DNA of 64,000 nt from Patescibacteria group bacterium (GCA_026415975.1 JAOAFZ010000001.1:1-64000), one strand, 5' to 3'. Shown: positions 17,081 to 26,432, numbered from the stretch's first letter. Numbers and translations: made by a program. The notes: a model not told the origin generated them from the sequence alone.

Positions 17081-20000
17081 ATGATAAAAAAGCGAGTGCT
17101 TTCCGCTTTGTTGGTTGGTTTTGCGGTTGCAGCCCTGATCTCTGTGTCCGTATCAAATAACGCGGAAGGTCGTCCTGGTTCTGTCAAAAATCCTAACAAC
17201 GGGGACTCCGTCCCTGCTCCTATTGTTCTCGAGGTCTTCCACTCCGATGTTTTTATTCTCCGGGGAACTAGTTTGCTGACAGCTAAATCCGGCATTACGG
17301 TCCAGCAGGGTGACAGAATCGAGACCGGTCCGGAGGGACGTGCTCAGATTGTGTACCCCAACGGTACCGTAACACGGTTGGATTCCGGGACTGTAATAAT
17401 TCTCCGTAAAGCACAACTGACACCCCAGCAAATTGAGATACTAATTGAACAGGGACAGGTCTGGTCTCGGATTACAGAACTACAAAAAGATGAAATGTAC
17501 AAGACTCTCTCTAAAAATGTATCGGCGATCGTGCGCGGTACGTCTTACGGCCATTTCGTCTCGAAAAACCGGACTGACCAGATTATGACAACCAAGGGAG
17601 AAGTTTCCGGCACCTGTCTTAACGAGACACAGCGTGCAGTTATTGCACGGAACCAGAAAATTGTTTTCACCTGTGACACCGAAGAAGTATTAATTCGACC
17701 AATAAGTAGTGAAGACCGTGCATCACCGTGGGTTGCGTTCAACCTGGATCAGGATGGGATACTGCTGGATCGGTTTGGTAAGTCGACTTATAAAGATGAA
17801 AGACCTGGTCGTCAGAGTTCAGGTGAAGTCGCGGGGGCCTCCAATTTCCTCCGACGTATCAGAGATACCGCAAGCGAGGTTGTTTCTACGGTAACCACTC
17901 AGGCTTCTGAAATAGTACGATCAGTTTCGTTGGGCATAGTAGCGAGCAATACGGAAACCTCTACAGTCTCGACTTTAGGAAGTAATACCGGTCCTGGTGC
18001 AGCGTCTCCGACTACCATTCCGTCACCTGGGGCTTCTGTGACACCGAAGACAACCGGGGTCCCTGGTGCCGTTGGCAATCCATCTCCGACAAAAATACTG
18101 AATACCCCGACGCCAACCGCGAAACCGCCGCTACCTCCCTCTATACCAACCGCGACACCGACAGAGCTTCCCCCGGAGCCAACTGTACCGCCTGAGCCGC
18201 AGGCAATCGCCCGTGTAAATCCCCAAGGAGGTGCTGCCGTCAAAATTACAGACCCGAGAACAGGTACTTCGGTAATCACGAGAGAGTATACAAACATCAT
18301 CTCTGGTACAACCGTGGAAACCATGAATGGCCATGCAGAAGTTGTATTCGACCAGGGACCGAATGCGGGATGTAGTCTCGATGGTGCTGCGAATAATCGC
18401 TGTAGTATAACCCGTATTGATTCCGGTTCAAAAATAATAGTTAATGGGCAAGTTACCGAATCAAACAACACCAATATTCAAATAATTTTCGGCAGAATAT
18501 GGAATCGAGTCAAAAATCTTACTGGTACCCGGGACACCTTTCAGTCTGAGGATGTGGGTAGTCTGGAGAATGGTATGGTAGCTACCGTGCGTGGGACATC
18601 ATACGGGCATTTAATCTCGGAAGGAGATGATGAGAGAATCAATCAGATCTTTACCTTAGAAGGCAGAGTTAGCGGACGCTGTAGAAATGATAAAAATGTG
18701 CAGGAAATCAACGAGAGGAAAAAAGGGCAATTCAGGTGTCAGGATAATGCAATCAAGACTCTGATTGATGATCTTGCCAAGGTGAAGGATGAAGATCGCG
18801 CCTGGCTCCTTTATAACGCAGAACGTGATATCCCCGATATTGGTAGTAGGAATAATCCGCCGAAGATTTCGATCATCCAGCCGGAAAATAATCAGGAATT
18901 TACGTTTAAGACATCAGATGAAGCATTCATTGATCTGAAAGCAGAAATTGAAGATGATGAATATCCCTTTGGCCCGGCCCGTACATTATGGGTATGCACA
19001 CGTATGCTCAATGGAGTAAGTGTCGCTTGTCCGTTTAACTTTGATGATGTATCAAGCACGGAAACTACTGCTAAAGTCTTTGACGATGGCCAGTACATTT
19101 TCCGGCTTGTAGCAACAGATGTTCTTGCTACAACTCTTGAGGAGGTAACAGTGAACGTAAAGATTGAGGCGAATGCATACAAACCGCCGGTCGCGAATGC
19201 TGGTCCGGATCAGGTAATTTTTCTCGACGAGACAGCCCAGTTGTTCGGAACAGTAACCTATGGTCCGCTTAACCATACCCGTGTGTTAATTAACTCATGG
19301 ACTCTAGTTCGGGGGCCGTTTCCGCTCGTCCATTTCGGGACTCCCATCTCGGTTAATACACTTTCGCCTACCACAACGGCTCAGTTTCTTTTTACGGGTA
19401 CGTACACCATCCGACTTACCTCTATTGATGGTTTGAATGTGGGTACCGATGATGTTCAAGTGGTGGTGCTCCCACGACCTGCTGTGGCAACCGCCACTCC
19501 CACTCCCACTCCTTCGCCGACTCATACTCCAGTGCCGAGTCCCACGGCTACAATAACGCCATCACCATCGCCATCACCATCACCTTCACCATTACCGTCT
19601 CCAGCCGCAACAGTCGAGCTTTCCAGCGATCTTTCCACTGCCAAGCTTCGAGTAACTAATCTGAGCGATCATTTCTCTGTTCTAAAGTACCTATTTACCT
19701 ACACTTCAGATTCAGGCGATCAGGGCATACAAGGACAGAAGTCACCATTGGAAGGAGAAATTTTTGAAGAAACTGTAACTCTGGGCACCTGTTCCTCCGG
19801 AGTATGTACCTATCACCTGAACCCGAGGAACTTTATTTTTGAAGTTGAATTGCAGTCTGCTAAAGGAGAAGAAAAACTGCGTTTAATCGCACCGGCATCT
19901 GATGTTACGACCACGCCCACGCCTACCCCAACAAACATGCCTACGAACACGCCGACCCCCATGCCGACAAGCACTCCCACTTCTACCCCGACCCCCACGC

Positions 20001-20431
20001 CTACCCCGACCCCCATGCCTACAACAACGCCCACGCCCACCCCAACAAACACGCCAACGCCTTCGCCCACCGTTGTTGCATCTCCAACTCCCTCGCCAAC
20101 ACCCACACTGGTACCTGCACCAATTATCTCCAGTGTAACCCGTACCGGCGGAAGTTGCGAAACGCTCCCATTTCTGGTAACTATATGTACTGTTACACTT
20201 GAGGTGACCGGGTTTAATTTCAGTGACGAAGTTATTGTTCAAACACGTAAGACCGGAACGGCGACTTATAATATAAACGGACTGGCAGGGCATGAAAAAT
20301 CGACATTATTACTCAGACCATCGTTTGCAGGATTGAGCCCAAATACTACCTACGATTTTGCAGTTTCTATCCTTGGCGGTCAAAAGGTCGAAAGTATCGG
20401 TGCGTTCAACACCAACTTCAACACCGACTAA
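17081..20431 (+). CDS. large secreted protein with two FecR domains, PKD/Ig-like domains and Thr-Pro linkers
   Basis: 1116 residues. An N-terminal hydrophobic segment (about 7-26) serves as signal or anchor. A FecR-like domain at about 50-200 carries GDRIETGPEGRAQIVYPNGT. A second FecR-like domain at about 385-560 repeats the same plan, including VRGTSYGHxxS in both. Two Ig/PKD-like domains follow (about 590-700 and 705-800, PPVANAGPDQVIFLDE). Two Thr/Pro/Ser linkers surround a small domain, and a final Ig-like domain ends the protein. FecR domains outside iron signalling often act as cell-surface sensors. The next gene is a CHASE2 adenylate cyclase 20 bases downstream, so the two probably work as one sensory pair. 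Whether it binds wall polymer or protein is unknown. Confidence 0.85.
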   Translation: MIKKRVLSALLVGFAVAALISVSVSNNAEGRPGSVKNPNNGDSVPAPIVLEVFHSDVFILRGTSLLTAKSGITVQQGDRIETGPEGRAQIVYPNGTVTRLDSGTVIILRKAQLTPQQIEILIEQGQVWSRITELQKDEMYKTLSKNVSAIVRGTSYGHFVSKNRTDQIMTTKGEVSGTCLNETQRAVIARNQKIVFTCDTEEVLIRPISSEDRASPWVAFNLDQDGILLDRFGKSTYKDERPGRQSSGEVAGASNFLRRIRDTASEVVSTVTTQASEIVRSVSLGIVASNTETSTVSTLGSNTGPGAASPTTIPSPGASVTPKTTGVPGAVGNPSPTKILNTPTPTAKPPLPPSIPTATPTELPPEPTVPPEPQAIARVNPQGGAAVKITDPRTGTSVITREYTNIISGTTVETMNGHAEVVFDQGPNAGCSLDGAANNRCSITRIDSGSKIIVNGQVTESNNTNIQIIFGRIWNRVKNLTGTRDTFQSEDVGSLENGMVATVRGTSYGHLISEGDDERINQIFTLEGRVSGRCRNDKNVQEINERKKGQFRCQDNAIKTLIDDLAKVKDEDRAWLLYNAERDIPDIGSRNNPPKISIIQPENNQEFTFKTSDEAFIDLKAEIEDDEYPFGPARTLWVCTRMLNGVSVACPFNFDDVSSTETTAKVFDDGQYIFRLVATDVLATTLEEVTVNVKIEANAYKPPVANAGPDQVIFLDETAQLFGTVTYGPLNHTRVLINSWTLVRGPFPLVHFGTPISVNTLSPTTTAQFLFTGTYTIRLTSIDGLNVGTDDVQVVVLPRPAVATATPTPTPSPTHTPVPSPTATITPSPSPSPSPSPLPSPAATVELSSDLSTAKLRVTNLSDHFSVLKYLFTYTSDSGDQGIQGQKSPLEGEIFEETVTLGTCSSGVCTYHLNPRNFIFEVELQSAKGEEKLRLIAPASDVTTTPTPTPTNMPTNTPTPMPTSTPTSTPTPTPTPTPMPTTTPTPTPTNTPTPSPTVVASPTPSPTPTLVPAPIISSVTRTGGSCETLPFLVTICTVTLEVTGFNFSDEVIVQTRKTGTATYNINGLAGHEKSTLLLRPSFAGLSPNTTYDFAVSILGGQKVESIGAFNTNFNTD
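19486..19610 (+). repeat. low-complexity Thr/Ser-Pro coding repeat 1
   Basis: Degenerate six-base units coding Thr-Pro and Ser-Pro inside the FecR-domain gene; an extended linker, likely prone to length change. Confidence 0.8.
19905..20115 (+). repeat. low-complexity Thr-Pro coding repeat 2
   Basis: A longer run of ACN-CCN units with occasional Met/Asn/Ser codons, just before the last Ig-like domain of the same gene. It would form a stiff spacer. Confidence 0.8.
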
Positions 20432-20437
20432 AGTAGG

Positions 20438-20443
20438 TACAAT
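20438..20443 (+). promoter_or_regulatory. -10 box before the adenylate cyclase gene
   Basis: TACAAT, eight bases before the ATG at 20452. It suggests that the cyclase can be transcribed separately from the upstream FecR gene. Confidence 0.45.
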
Positions 20444-20451
20444 ACGCATAT

Positions 20452-22422
20452 ATGAAACGCTGGTTGTATGCTCTTGTACTTGCGTCCGTAATTGCCGGGA
20501 TCTTTAGCCTACTCTTTCTCTCAGGGTTTTTTTCTACCTGGCAGGAGCGTGCCTCTGACAGTCTTTTTCTTCAGACTCGATCAAGGCCGGAAATAATTAT
20601 TGTCGGGATAGACGACAAATCAATTCAACAGATCGGTCGTTGGCCCTGGAACCGCGAGTATCACGCCCGACTTCTGGAAATACTGGGTACGCGTCCTGCG
20701 GTGATTGGCTATGATGTCGCTTTTTCGGAGCCGAGTGAGGCATCTGCAGATGCACGACTTGCTACTGCTTTTGGTGCCGCAAGTACTTCATTTGTGCCGG
20801 TAGAGGGCCAGGGTTTTACCTTTACTTCGGAGCCGGTCCCGGTACAAAGGGTAGTTCGGCCAATTTCCGCTATTGAGCAAGTAACAGGTGTTGGTGTGGT
20901 AAATACGATCGCAAGTATGGATAGTATCACGCGGCATATTCCCTTGAGGATTATTACTCCTGAGGGAGAAGTCTATGAACATTTTTCACTCCGGGTAGCA
21001 AGGGCATATCAGTCCAAAAAAGGAATAATAGGAGGTTTCCGGACAATTCCTCTCGAAGACGGTTTGATGAGAATTAATTTTTCAGGACCACCCCGTTCAT
21101 ACCGGACAGTACCGTTTATTGATGTCCTGAATGGTACAATTCCACCTTCTGAGTTTGATGGCAAGATTGTCCTGGTTGGCGCAACTGCAGTTAATCTACG
21201 GGACAACCAGGTAACTGCAGTCTCGGGGCGTGAGCCGATGATGGGTGTTGAAATTTTAGCCAATTCGATTCAGACCATTCTAGAGGAGCGTTTTTTACAA
21301 ATCGAACCTCAGTGGCATAGCATACTGCAAATATGGCTGCTTGCAATTGCAGTAGCTGCGGCAATGTCCATGATGCGACTTGTGTACGCAACAATTGTGA
21401 CGATTCTTCTCGCTGTCTTGCACTTACTTTTTGCGTTTTACTCCTTCGATTCAGGGGTAGTGCGCAACATTACATTTCCCATGCTGGTAGTGAGTGTTAC
21501 ATACAGTTTACTTTCACTTTATCGCGCGCTCTTTGAATACAACCAGCGGGTATTTTTAAAGCGGGCTTTTTCTCTTTACCTGGCACCACCGGTACTCGAG
21601 CAGATTTTACGAAATCCGGATCAGTTACGACTTGGTGGAGAAAAGAAGACGATGACGGTGTTTTTTGCCGATATCGTCGGGTTTACCTCGTTGTCGGAAC
21701 GTCTACCACCAGATGAGCTTTCGGCACTATTGAATGCGTATTTAACCAGAGTTTCGAAGATCATCTTTGCCAACGGGGGAGTAATAGACAAGTTTATTGG
21801 CGATGCGATCATGGCTTTTTGGAATGCACCGCTTACTGATCCAGAGCATGCATTAAACGCTTGTCGGGCAGCGCTTGGTGTAGAAAAAGAGGTAGAGGAG
21901 ATTTCACAGGAATGGAAGCATAAGAACTTGGATGGTTTCTCAGTCCGCATTGGGATTAATACCGGCGAAATGGTTGTTGGGAATATGGGCAGTGAAATGC
22001 GATTTGACTATACTGTCATTGGTGATAGTGTAAATATGGCATCCCGCCTGGAAGGAATTAACAGGGAGTATGGAACTAAAATTCTTATTTCCGGTGGAAC
22101 ATACAGAATCGTAGCAAATCATGTTGTAGCAAGGAAAATCGATAGAGTTGCTCTGAAAGGGAAACGAAAAGGAGACGATATCTATGAGCTGGTGAGAATC
22201 GGAAAACCGACGGCTGCGGAACAGATTTTTTTCCTAAAGTATGAAAAAGCCCTCAGCAGATACCAAAAAGGTGACTTTCATGCTGCTCTTAATGAATTCA
22301 GTTCTCTCGCAAAAGAGCACCCGGAGGATAAACCGGTCAGGGTTCTCATAGCGCGGTGTACACAGTTTATTTCTAGTCCACCCCCGAACTGGGATGGCAT
22401 TTATTATTCAACAGTAAAATGA
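20452..22422 (+). CDS. CHASE2-domain class III adenylate cyclase
   Basis: 656 residues. A first helix (about 5-27), an extracytoplasmic CHASE2 sensor (about 30-285), three further helices (about 292-358) and a cytoplasmic cyclase domain (about 398-580) are visible. Metal-binding Asp407 (FFADIVGFT) and Asp451 (GDAIMAFW), adenine-selecting Lys447 and Asp519 (FDYTVIGD), and transition-state Asn528 and Arg532 (VNMASRLE) are all present. The enzyme should therefore be active and make cAMP rather than cGMP. About 70 C-terminal residues look like a TPR-type tail. It pairs with the upstream FecR protein. A Crp/Fnr regulator lies elsewhere in this window. Confidence 0.92.
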   Translation: MKRWLYALVLASVIAGIFSLLFLSGFFSTWQERASDSLFLQTRSRPEIIIVGIDDKSIQQIGRWPWNREYHARLLEILGTRPAVIGYDVAFSEPSEASADARLATAFGAASTSFVPVEGQGFTFTSEPVPVQRVVRPISAIEQVTGVGVVNTIASMDSITRHIPLRIITPEGEVYEHFSLRVARAYQSKKGIIGGFRTIPLEDGLMRINFSGPPRSYRTVPFIDVLNGTIPPSEFDGKIVLVGATAVNLRDNQVTAVSGREPMMGVEILANSIQTILEERFLQIEPQWHSILQIWLLAIAVAAAMSMMRLVYATIVTILLAVLHLLFAFYSFDSGVVRNITFPMLVVSVTYSLLSLYRALFEYNQRVFLKRAFSLYLAPPVLEQILRNPDQLRLGGEKKTMTVFFADIVGFTSLSERLPPDELSALLNAYLTRVSKIIFANGGVIDKFIGDAIMAFWNAPLTDPEHALNACRAALGVEKEVEEISQEWKHKNLDGFSVRIGINTGEMVVGNMGSEMRFDYTVIGDSVNMASRLEGINREYGTKILISGGTYRIVANHVVARKIDRVALKGKRKGDDIYELVRIGKPTAAEQIFFLKYEKALSRYQKGDFHAALNEFSSLAKEHPEDKPVRVLIARCTQFISSPPPNWDGIYYSTVK

Positions 22423-22491
22423 AGAATTCCCTCTGCTTGAAAGATGCCGTGATTACCTCGGCCGGTAAGATTCATCTGCGAAATTTTTTAC

Positions 22492-22501
22492 CCACATGTG
22501 G
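22492..22501 (+). promoter_or_regulatory. short palindrome in the aquaporin promoter
   Basis: CCACATGTGG sits about 12 bases upstream of the TATAAT box. Ten-base palindromes occur by chance, so this is only a candidate site. Confidence 0.2.
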
Positions 22502-22513
22502 CAATTTGGGGTG

Positions 22514-22519
22514 TATAAT
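22514..22519 (+). promoter_or_regulatory. -10 box of the aquaporin gene
   Basis: TATAAT, 14 bases before the ATG at 22534. An out-of-frame ATG at 22524 is nearer, but its frame gives no recognisable protein. Confidence 0.5.
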
Positions 22520-22533
22520 CTTCATGCACTCAT

Positions 22534-23196
22534 ATGAAAAAAGAGTTGATAGAGTTTATAGGAACATTTTTTCTAGTCCTGGTAATTACCCTTTCAGGAA
22601 ATCCTATCGCAATCGGTGCTGTCCTGGTAGCAATGGTCTATCTGGGAGGTTATATTTCCGGCGCTCACTATAACCCTGCGGTAACCCTTGCTGTGTATCT
22701 TCGAGGAAAAATCGATAAGCAAAGCGCATTAAGATATATGGTATTTCAAATACTCGGTGCCACGAGTGCATCTTTTGTAAGCTACGTTATCACCGGAGAT
22801 GCGGTGGTTCCCCAACCCTCCGGAGATATAACATTTGTCTCGATAATTCTTGTCGAAGCGGTATTTACCTTTGCACTGGCAAGTGTTTTTCTTCATGTAG
22901 CCACCTCCCGCAAGACTGCTCATAATCAGTATTTTGGTGTGGCTATGGGGCTGGTGCTTGTTGCCTCAGCTTATGCTGCGGGCCCCCTTTCCGGTGGAGT
23001 CCTGAATCCGGCAGTTGCAATAGGAACTATGACGGTTGATTTAAGTAACATATCGGTCAATTTCTCTAACATGGTATTCTATGTCGTCGGTTCTACTTTA
23101 GGAGGAGCACTCGCGGCAAGTGTTTACAATACAATCCGCCCTGACGAGAACACGTCTTCAGATGCGGGTCATGCCAAAAAATCTACCATCAATTAA
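22534..23196 (+). CDS. aquaporin / MIP-family channel
   Basis: 220 residues with six membrane helices and both half-helix NPA boxes, SGAHYNPAVTLAVYL and SGGVLNPAVAIGTM. The spacing and length fit an aquaporin passing water or small neutral solutes. The short loop after the second NPA is more like water channels than GlpF, but selectivity cannot be settled by eye. It follows the cyclase gene by 111 bases with its own promoter. Such channels are not widespread in reduced genomes of this type. Confidence 0.93.
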   Translation: MKKELIEFIGTFFLVLVITLSGNPIAIGAVLVAMVYLGGYISGAHYNPAVTLAVYLRGKIDKQSALRYMVFQILGATSASFVSYVITGDAVVPQPSGDITFVSIILVEAVFTFALASVFLHVATSRKTAHNQYFGVAMGLVLVASAYAAGPLSGGVLNPAVAIGTMTVDLSNISVNFSNMVFYVVGSTLGGALAASVYNTIRPDENTSSDAGHAKKSTIN

Positions 23197-23232
23197 CGTG
23201 TATGTTCGCTTTTTTCAGGAATGCGGTATTAG

Positions 23233-23532
23233 TTAGCCCGTGGTTTTCCTAGTAGTTTCGGGAAGAGGCTCAGGACTTATATGCTGCTTATACATACAAC
23301 GGAAGTAGTCTTTAGGAATAAATCTGAATGCAGCATACACCAGTAATCCTACTAGCAGAACATCATCAAGTTGTCCTGTCAGAAGAAGAAAATCTGGTAT
23401 GATATCGAACGGGAGAAGAAAATATGCAAGTGCGCCCCATAAAAGCGTTCGCGCGGAGAACGGGGTTTTAGAACTCCAAAGGAAGCCGAAATATAGCCTA
23501 AGAAATTTGTAAAGCAGGAAAAGAAACTTCAT
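23233..23532 (-). CDS. DUF1232 (YkvA-like) membrane protein
   Basis: 99 residues. The central segment AYFLLPFDIIPDFLLLTGQLDDVLLVGLLVYAAFRFIP is the DUF1232 signature (PiDlIPDfxPxxGxxDD). Two hydrophobic segments flank it. The function of the family is not established. It ends tail-to-tail with the aquaporin gene, and TACAAT lies five bases upstream of its ATG. Confidence 0.88.
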   Translation of the reverse strand: MKFLFLLYKFLRLYFGFLWSSKTPFSARTLLWGALAYFLLPFDIIPDFLLLTGQLDDVLLVGLLVYAAFRFIPKDYFRCMYKQHISPEPLPETTRKTTG

Positions 23533-23537
23533 ACTCC

Positions 23538-23543
23538 ATTGTA
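23538..23543 (-). promoter_or_regulatory. -10 box of the DUF1232 gene
   Basis: TACAAT on the minus strand, five bases before the ATG at 23532. Confidence 0.5.
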
Positions 23544-23597
23544 CTGTTTTTCCAGCAATAGTTACATGAGTCTTGCTACAATGAACGCATAGAGATC

Positions 23598-24638
23598 ATG
23601 TATCACTTTACACCTGATCCCAAACCGAAAGTTGCTACAGTCTTGTGGGGATTACCCTCATTCCATGGGATCATCCGGGCCGTATTCTCCGTTGTTACTA
23701 TTGCCGGAGCTGTATCTCTGGGAATCTGGATTTATATGGCACGTGTTGAGCAAACGCGTGCTATGCTAAACGCTGGTCCGGCTTCTACTGTAGGAGCCGT
23801 AAAAACAGAAGAGGAAGCGATTAAACAGCGCGATACCGGTAGTGGCGAATCGGGGGTGGCGGCGAACGAATATAACAGGTTTAATCTTTCACGATTTAAA
23901 ATAGAACCCAGCCAGAGCCCGGCCCCCACCACTGCAAAACCGACGAAGTTGCCTTCTATAATATCGCCCAAACCTTTAAAGAAACCCGCTTTTCTACCCT
24001 CGAAGACTCCTACTCCAACGACGCGGAAGCCGAGGGCTGTTGCAACATCAACCCCGAAACCGACGTCGACACCAGCATCGGAAGCAACCCCAAAAATCCT
24101 TACCGGCGATGTGAGTAGTAGTACTTATGTTCCTAACCTTGCCGAATCTTCAGCGGCGTGTTTATCTTCGGGGTATTCTGGAAAAGAACTATCTGTACTT
24201 GCCCAGAAGTGCCCGGTATACAAACGCGCAGGCAAAGACGATTTGGTACAGGACATTCTTCTTACCAGTTCCGGCTATGAAATAACCTATGCATCCGGTC
24301 TGAGACATGTCAGAGCGACTCTGAATAAACCGGAAGCAGACGAAACGTATACTTGCGTCCCGGTGTACGGTGACCTACCGGATAGCAAAGGAGGGTGCAG
24401 TTACTATACCACAACCCGGATGTACCCTAACGCGGTCCAACTGATCATCGACGGAAATAACGCCAAGGGTTCAGTTAAGAGGCATTACTCATGCACCGGA
24501 GAAGTATGGGAATCTTGTAGCAAGATAGCGGATGATGTGATCGTTCAGGTAGATGCCGGCCTCTGGCTCGAGATAACGGGAACTGAAGACGTAAGCGAAA
24601 CGCCAGAAATTGCCTATACTCTGGAACGGATTAAGTGA
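23598..24638 (+). CDS. membrane-anchored protein with Cys-rich C-terminal domain
   Basis: 346 residues, family not recognised. A cytoplasmic stub is followed by a membrane helix (about 27-47), a polar region, and a Pro/Thr/Lys-rich linker (about 110-165). The exterior domain of about 170 residues holds six cysteines (in AACLSS, QKCPVY, YTCVPV, GGCSYY, YSCTG, ESCSK). Even spacing and an exterior location suggest three disulfides, which fits the presence of a VKOR in this window. A TACAAT box lies 15 bases before the ATG. Confidence 0.75.
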   Translation: MYHFTPDPKPKVATVLWGLPSFHGIIRAVFSVVTIAGAVSLGIWIYMARVEQTRAMLNAGPASTVGAVKTEEEAIKQRDTGSGESGVAANEYNRFNLSRFKIEPSQSPAPTTAKPTKLPSIISPKPLKKPAFLPSKTPTPTTRKPRAVATSTPKPTSTPASEATPKILTGDVSSSTYVPNLAESSAACLSSGYSGKELSVLAQKCPVYKRAGKDDLVQDILLTSSGYEITYASGLRHVRATLNKPEADETYTCVPVYGDLPDSKGGCSYYTTTRMYPNAVQLIIDGNNAKGSVKRHYSCTGEVWESCSKIADDVIVQVDAGLWLEITGTEDVSETPEIAYTLERIK

Positions 24639-24662
24639 TTAAATAAGCCAACATAACGCGGG

Positions 24663-24736
24663 GGTGACCGACGGGACTTGAACCCGCAACCCTCAGGACC
24701 ACAACCTGATGCTCTACCGATTGAGCTACGGTCACC
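24663..24736 (-). tRNA. tRNA-His (GTG)
   Basis: A full cloverleaf on the minus strand. Acceptor GTGACCG pairs with CGGTCAC, the anticodon stem TCAGG/CCTGA encloses TTGTGGT with anticodon GTG, and the T-loop is TTCAAGT. An extra G at -1 faces C73, the identity mark of tRNA-His. The 3' CCA is not encoded (CCC follows), so it must be added by the CCA enzyme. Confidence 0.95.
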
Positions 24737-24789
24737 AATAGTCCCCCATTATATCATGCCATTTATGTTTCCTGAAAATGAAGCTTGTA

Positions 24790-25692
24790 TCAATAGAAGG
24801 TTTCCTGCCAATGCGGATCAGTCTCTACGGTAAGTTCAAGGAAGATTTTCTTATTGGTACCAAGTTCTATTTCTTTCCGCGCTAGTCGTCCAAGATCCTT
24901 TATTTTTTCTCCACCCTTTCCAATGAGCATCTTTTTATACCGGTCATGAGTAGTCAGAATACGCGCCTTAATAAAAGTTAACCCTTCAGATCTGTCTGTT
25001 ACCTCGTCCACAACAACTGTAGTCGTGTATGGTACTTCCCGTCCGGTATGCAGAAAAATTTTTTCTCTGATAAGCTCGGCAAGAAAGGTAAAGCTGTCAT
25101 AATTCTGTTGTGGAGCAAGTTGGTATCGCGGGCGAGCAGAATCTTTCTTTGCTGAAACCTCTTCCGGAACAACCTGAAAAAGTGCCTCGATCAATGGCTC
25201 AAAGTGCTTACGCTGGAGTGCGGAGATTGCAAAAGCATTGGGGAACTCATCTTCCAGGAATCGATACTGGGCTGCATAGGTTTTCTCTGTCAGGTCGATT
25301 TTGTTGATCACCAGGAACTTTGGGGCAAGCACTTTTCGAACCAGACCAAGAACCTTGCTCTCCTCAAAATCACGCCGTCGGGTGTGATCGATCATATAAA
25401 TCACGGCATCAACCTCTTTATCGAGCTGCTTCATTGTTTTTTCATTGATCCGTTTTGATAGAAAGTCCTCTGCCTTTCCGAATATTCCCGGAGTGTCAAT
25501 GAAGTGCAAGGAGCCACGGTCGTCCTCGTACGTTGCCATTATCGGGAATCGTGTTGTCTGTGGCTTTGGTGAAGTAATAGAGACCTTTGTTCCGATCAAA
25601 TTATTGATAAAGGTTGATTTTCCCACATTAGGACGACCGATCAATAAAACAGTGCCTTCTTTCTTTGCTCGGGCAAGTTGTTTTTCCGCCAT
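24790..25692 (-). CDS. era: GTPase Era
   Basis: 300 residues from the ATG at 25692. Era binds the 3' end of 16S rRNA and assists 30S assembly. G1 GRPNVGKST, G2 TTRFP, G3 DTPG, G4 NKID and the C-terminal KH domain with GKGGEKIKDLG are all visible. A longer frame to 25770 exists, but the ATG at 25692 follows a TACAAT box by six bases and starts a normal Era N-terminus. It lies beside the tRNA-His gene on the same strand. Confidence 0.95.
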   Translation of the reverse strand: MAEKQLARAKKEGTVLLIGRPNVGKSTFINNLIGTKVSITSPKPQTTRFPIMATYEDDRGSLHFIDTPGIFGKAEDFLSKRINEKTMKQLDKEVDAVIYMIDHTRRRDFEESKVLGLVRKVLAPKFLVINKIDLTEKTYAAQYRFLEDEFPNAFAISALQRKHFEPLIEALFQVVPEEVSAKKDSARPRYQLAPQQNYDSFTFLAELIREKIFLHTGREVPYTTTVVVDEVTDRSEGLTFIKARILTTHDRYKKMLIGKGGEKIKDLGRLARKEIELGTNKKIFLELTVETDPHWQETFY

Positions 25693-25698
25693 ACGGGT

Positions 25699-25704
25699 AT
25701 TGTA
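25699..25704 (-). promoter_or_regulatory. -10 box of era
   Basis: TACAAT on the minus strand, six bases before the ATG at 25692; it decides the start codon. Confidence 0.6.
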
Positions 25705-25939
25705 CCACAAAACCGCGTTCCCACGCTCTGTCCCTGGCATGTGTATAAGTATCACAGCGAGGACTGGCACAGCAGTAAGGACATACCAATCTCAACGGCT
25801 GGTGTATTTTAAACTGATATCCGTAAATGCTAGGCTTTTCTTGCAGTGACTTGATACAATAGTAAGCGTTCGAAATCCCGAATTGATCCTAGAACAATAT
25901 ATCAACTCTTTAGAAAAGATTCGCGGAACTATGAACAAC

Positions 25940-26013
25940 TGCCCTGTCGTCTAATGGTAGGACAGCAGCCTTTGGAGCTGCGTATCTTGGTTCGAATCCA
26001 AGCGGGGCAGCCA
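25940..26013 (+). tRNA. tRNA-Gln (TTG)
   Basis: Acceptor TGCCCTG pairs with CGGGGCA (one T-G pair). Anticodon stem GCAGC/GCTGC encloses CTTTGGA with anticodon TTG, and the T-loop is TTCGAAT. Here the 3' CCA is encoded, unlike the neighbouring tRNA-His. Confidence 0.95.
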
Positions 26014-26204
26014 AGCATGACGAAAGGGTCGCAAAGATACCTTTTTGGTTGAACCATCGGGCAAGTACTCGTAAGCCACCATTCCTCCATTTAGAGCCAT
26101 TTTGGTGAAGATTAAGCTGATAAGCCCTCGTTGCTTCTTTCAGAGGCGACAGTTTGGCTTGTGGATAAATCTCATTTGCCTACTGGGAGACTATACTACC
26201 GGCT

Positions 26205-26432
26205 ATGGCACATACAGCTCGTGAGATTAAACAGGAAAGGTACTGGAGCGAATAAAAAAGAGTGATACGGTATGAGCTTTGTAGCATATTACACCCCCCA
26301 AAATCAGGAATCGGATTACACGAACGAAGCCTACACAAACCTTCTTCCTGAGCTTGGTCTACCGATATCTATGAGTAAAAAAAGGAGTCTGTCCCTGGGA
26401 GAGGAGAATGGTACCGAATCCATACCACCTTG
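26205..26432 (+). other. two small open frames in a gene-poor stretch
   Basis: The stretch 26014-26841 holds no clear gene. A TATACT box at 26192-26197 is followed seven bases later by an ATG (26205) that opens a 16-codon frame. A second frame of about 54 codons begins near 26271 (MSFVAYYTPQNQESDYTNEA). Neither is recognised. They could be a short leader peptide plus small protein, or the remains of a gene. Confidence 0.2.

Noticed and set aside
18131-18474. Opposite-strand frames of 67 and 191 codons in the FecR gene
   Set aside because: They are antisense shadows of Pro/Thr-rich coding DNA, rich in Gly/Val with no family likeness.
19486-20115. Repeated short units that might be a CRISPR or tandem array
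   Set aside because: They are in-frame Thr/Ser-Pro codons inside one gene with no spacers and no cas genes nearby.
26010-26060. GAAAGGGTCGCAAAG resembles part of the c-di-GMP-I (GEMM) riboswitch
   Set aside because: The 5' GCAAACC part is missing (the nearest match is inside the tRNA-Gln acceptor), the second stem is not formed, and no gene follows at a suitable distance.
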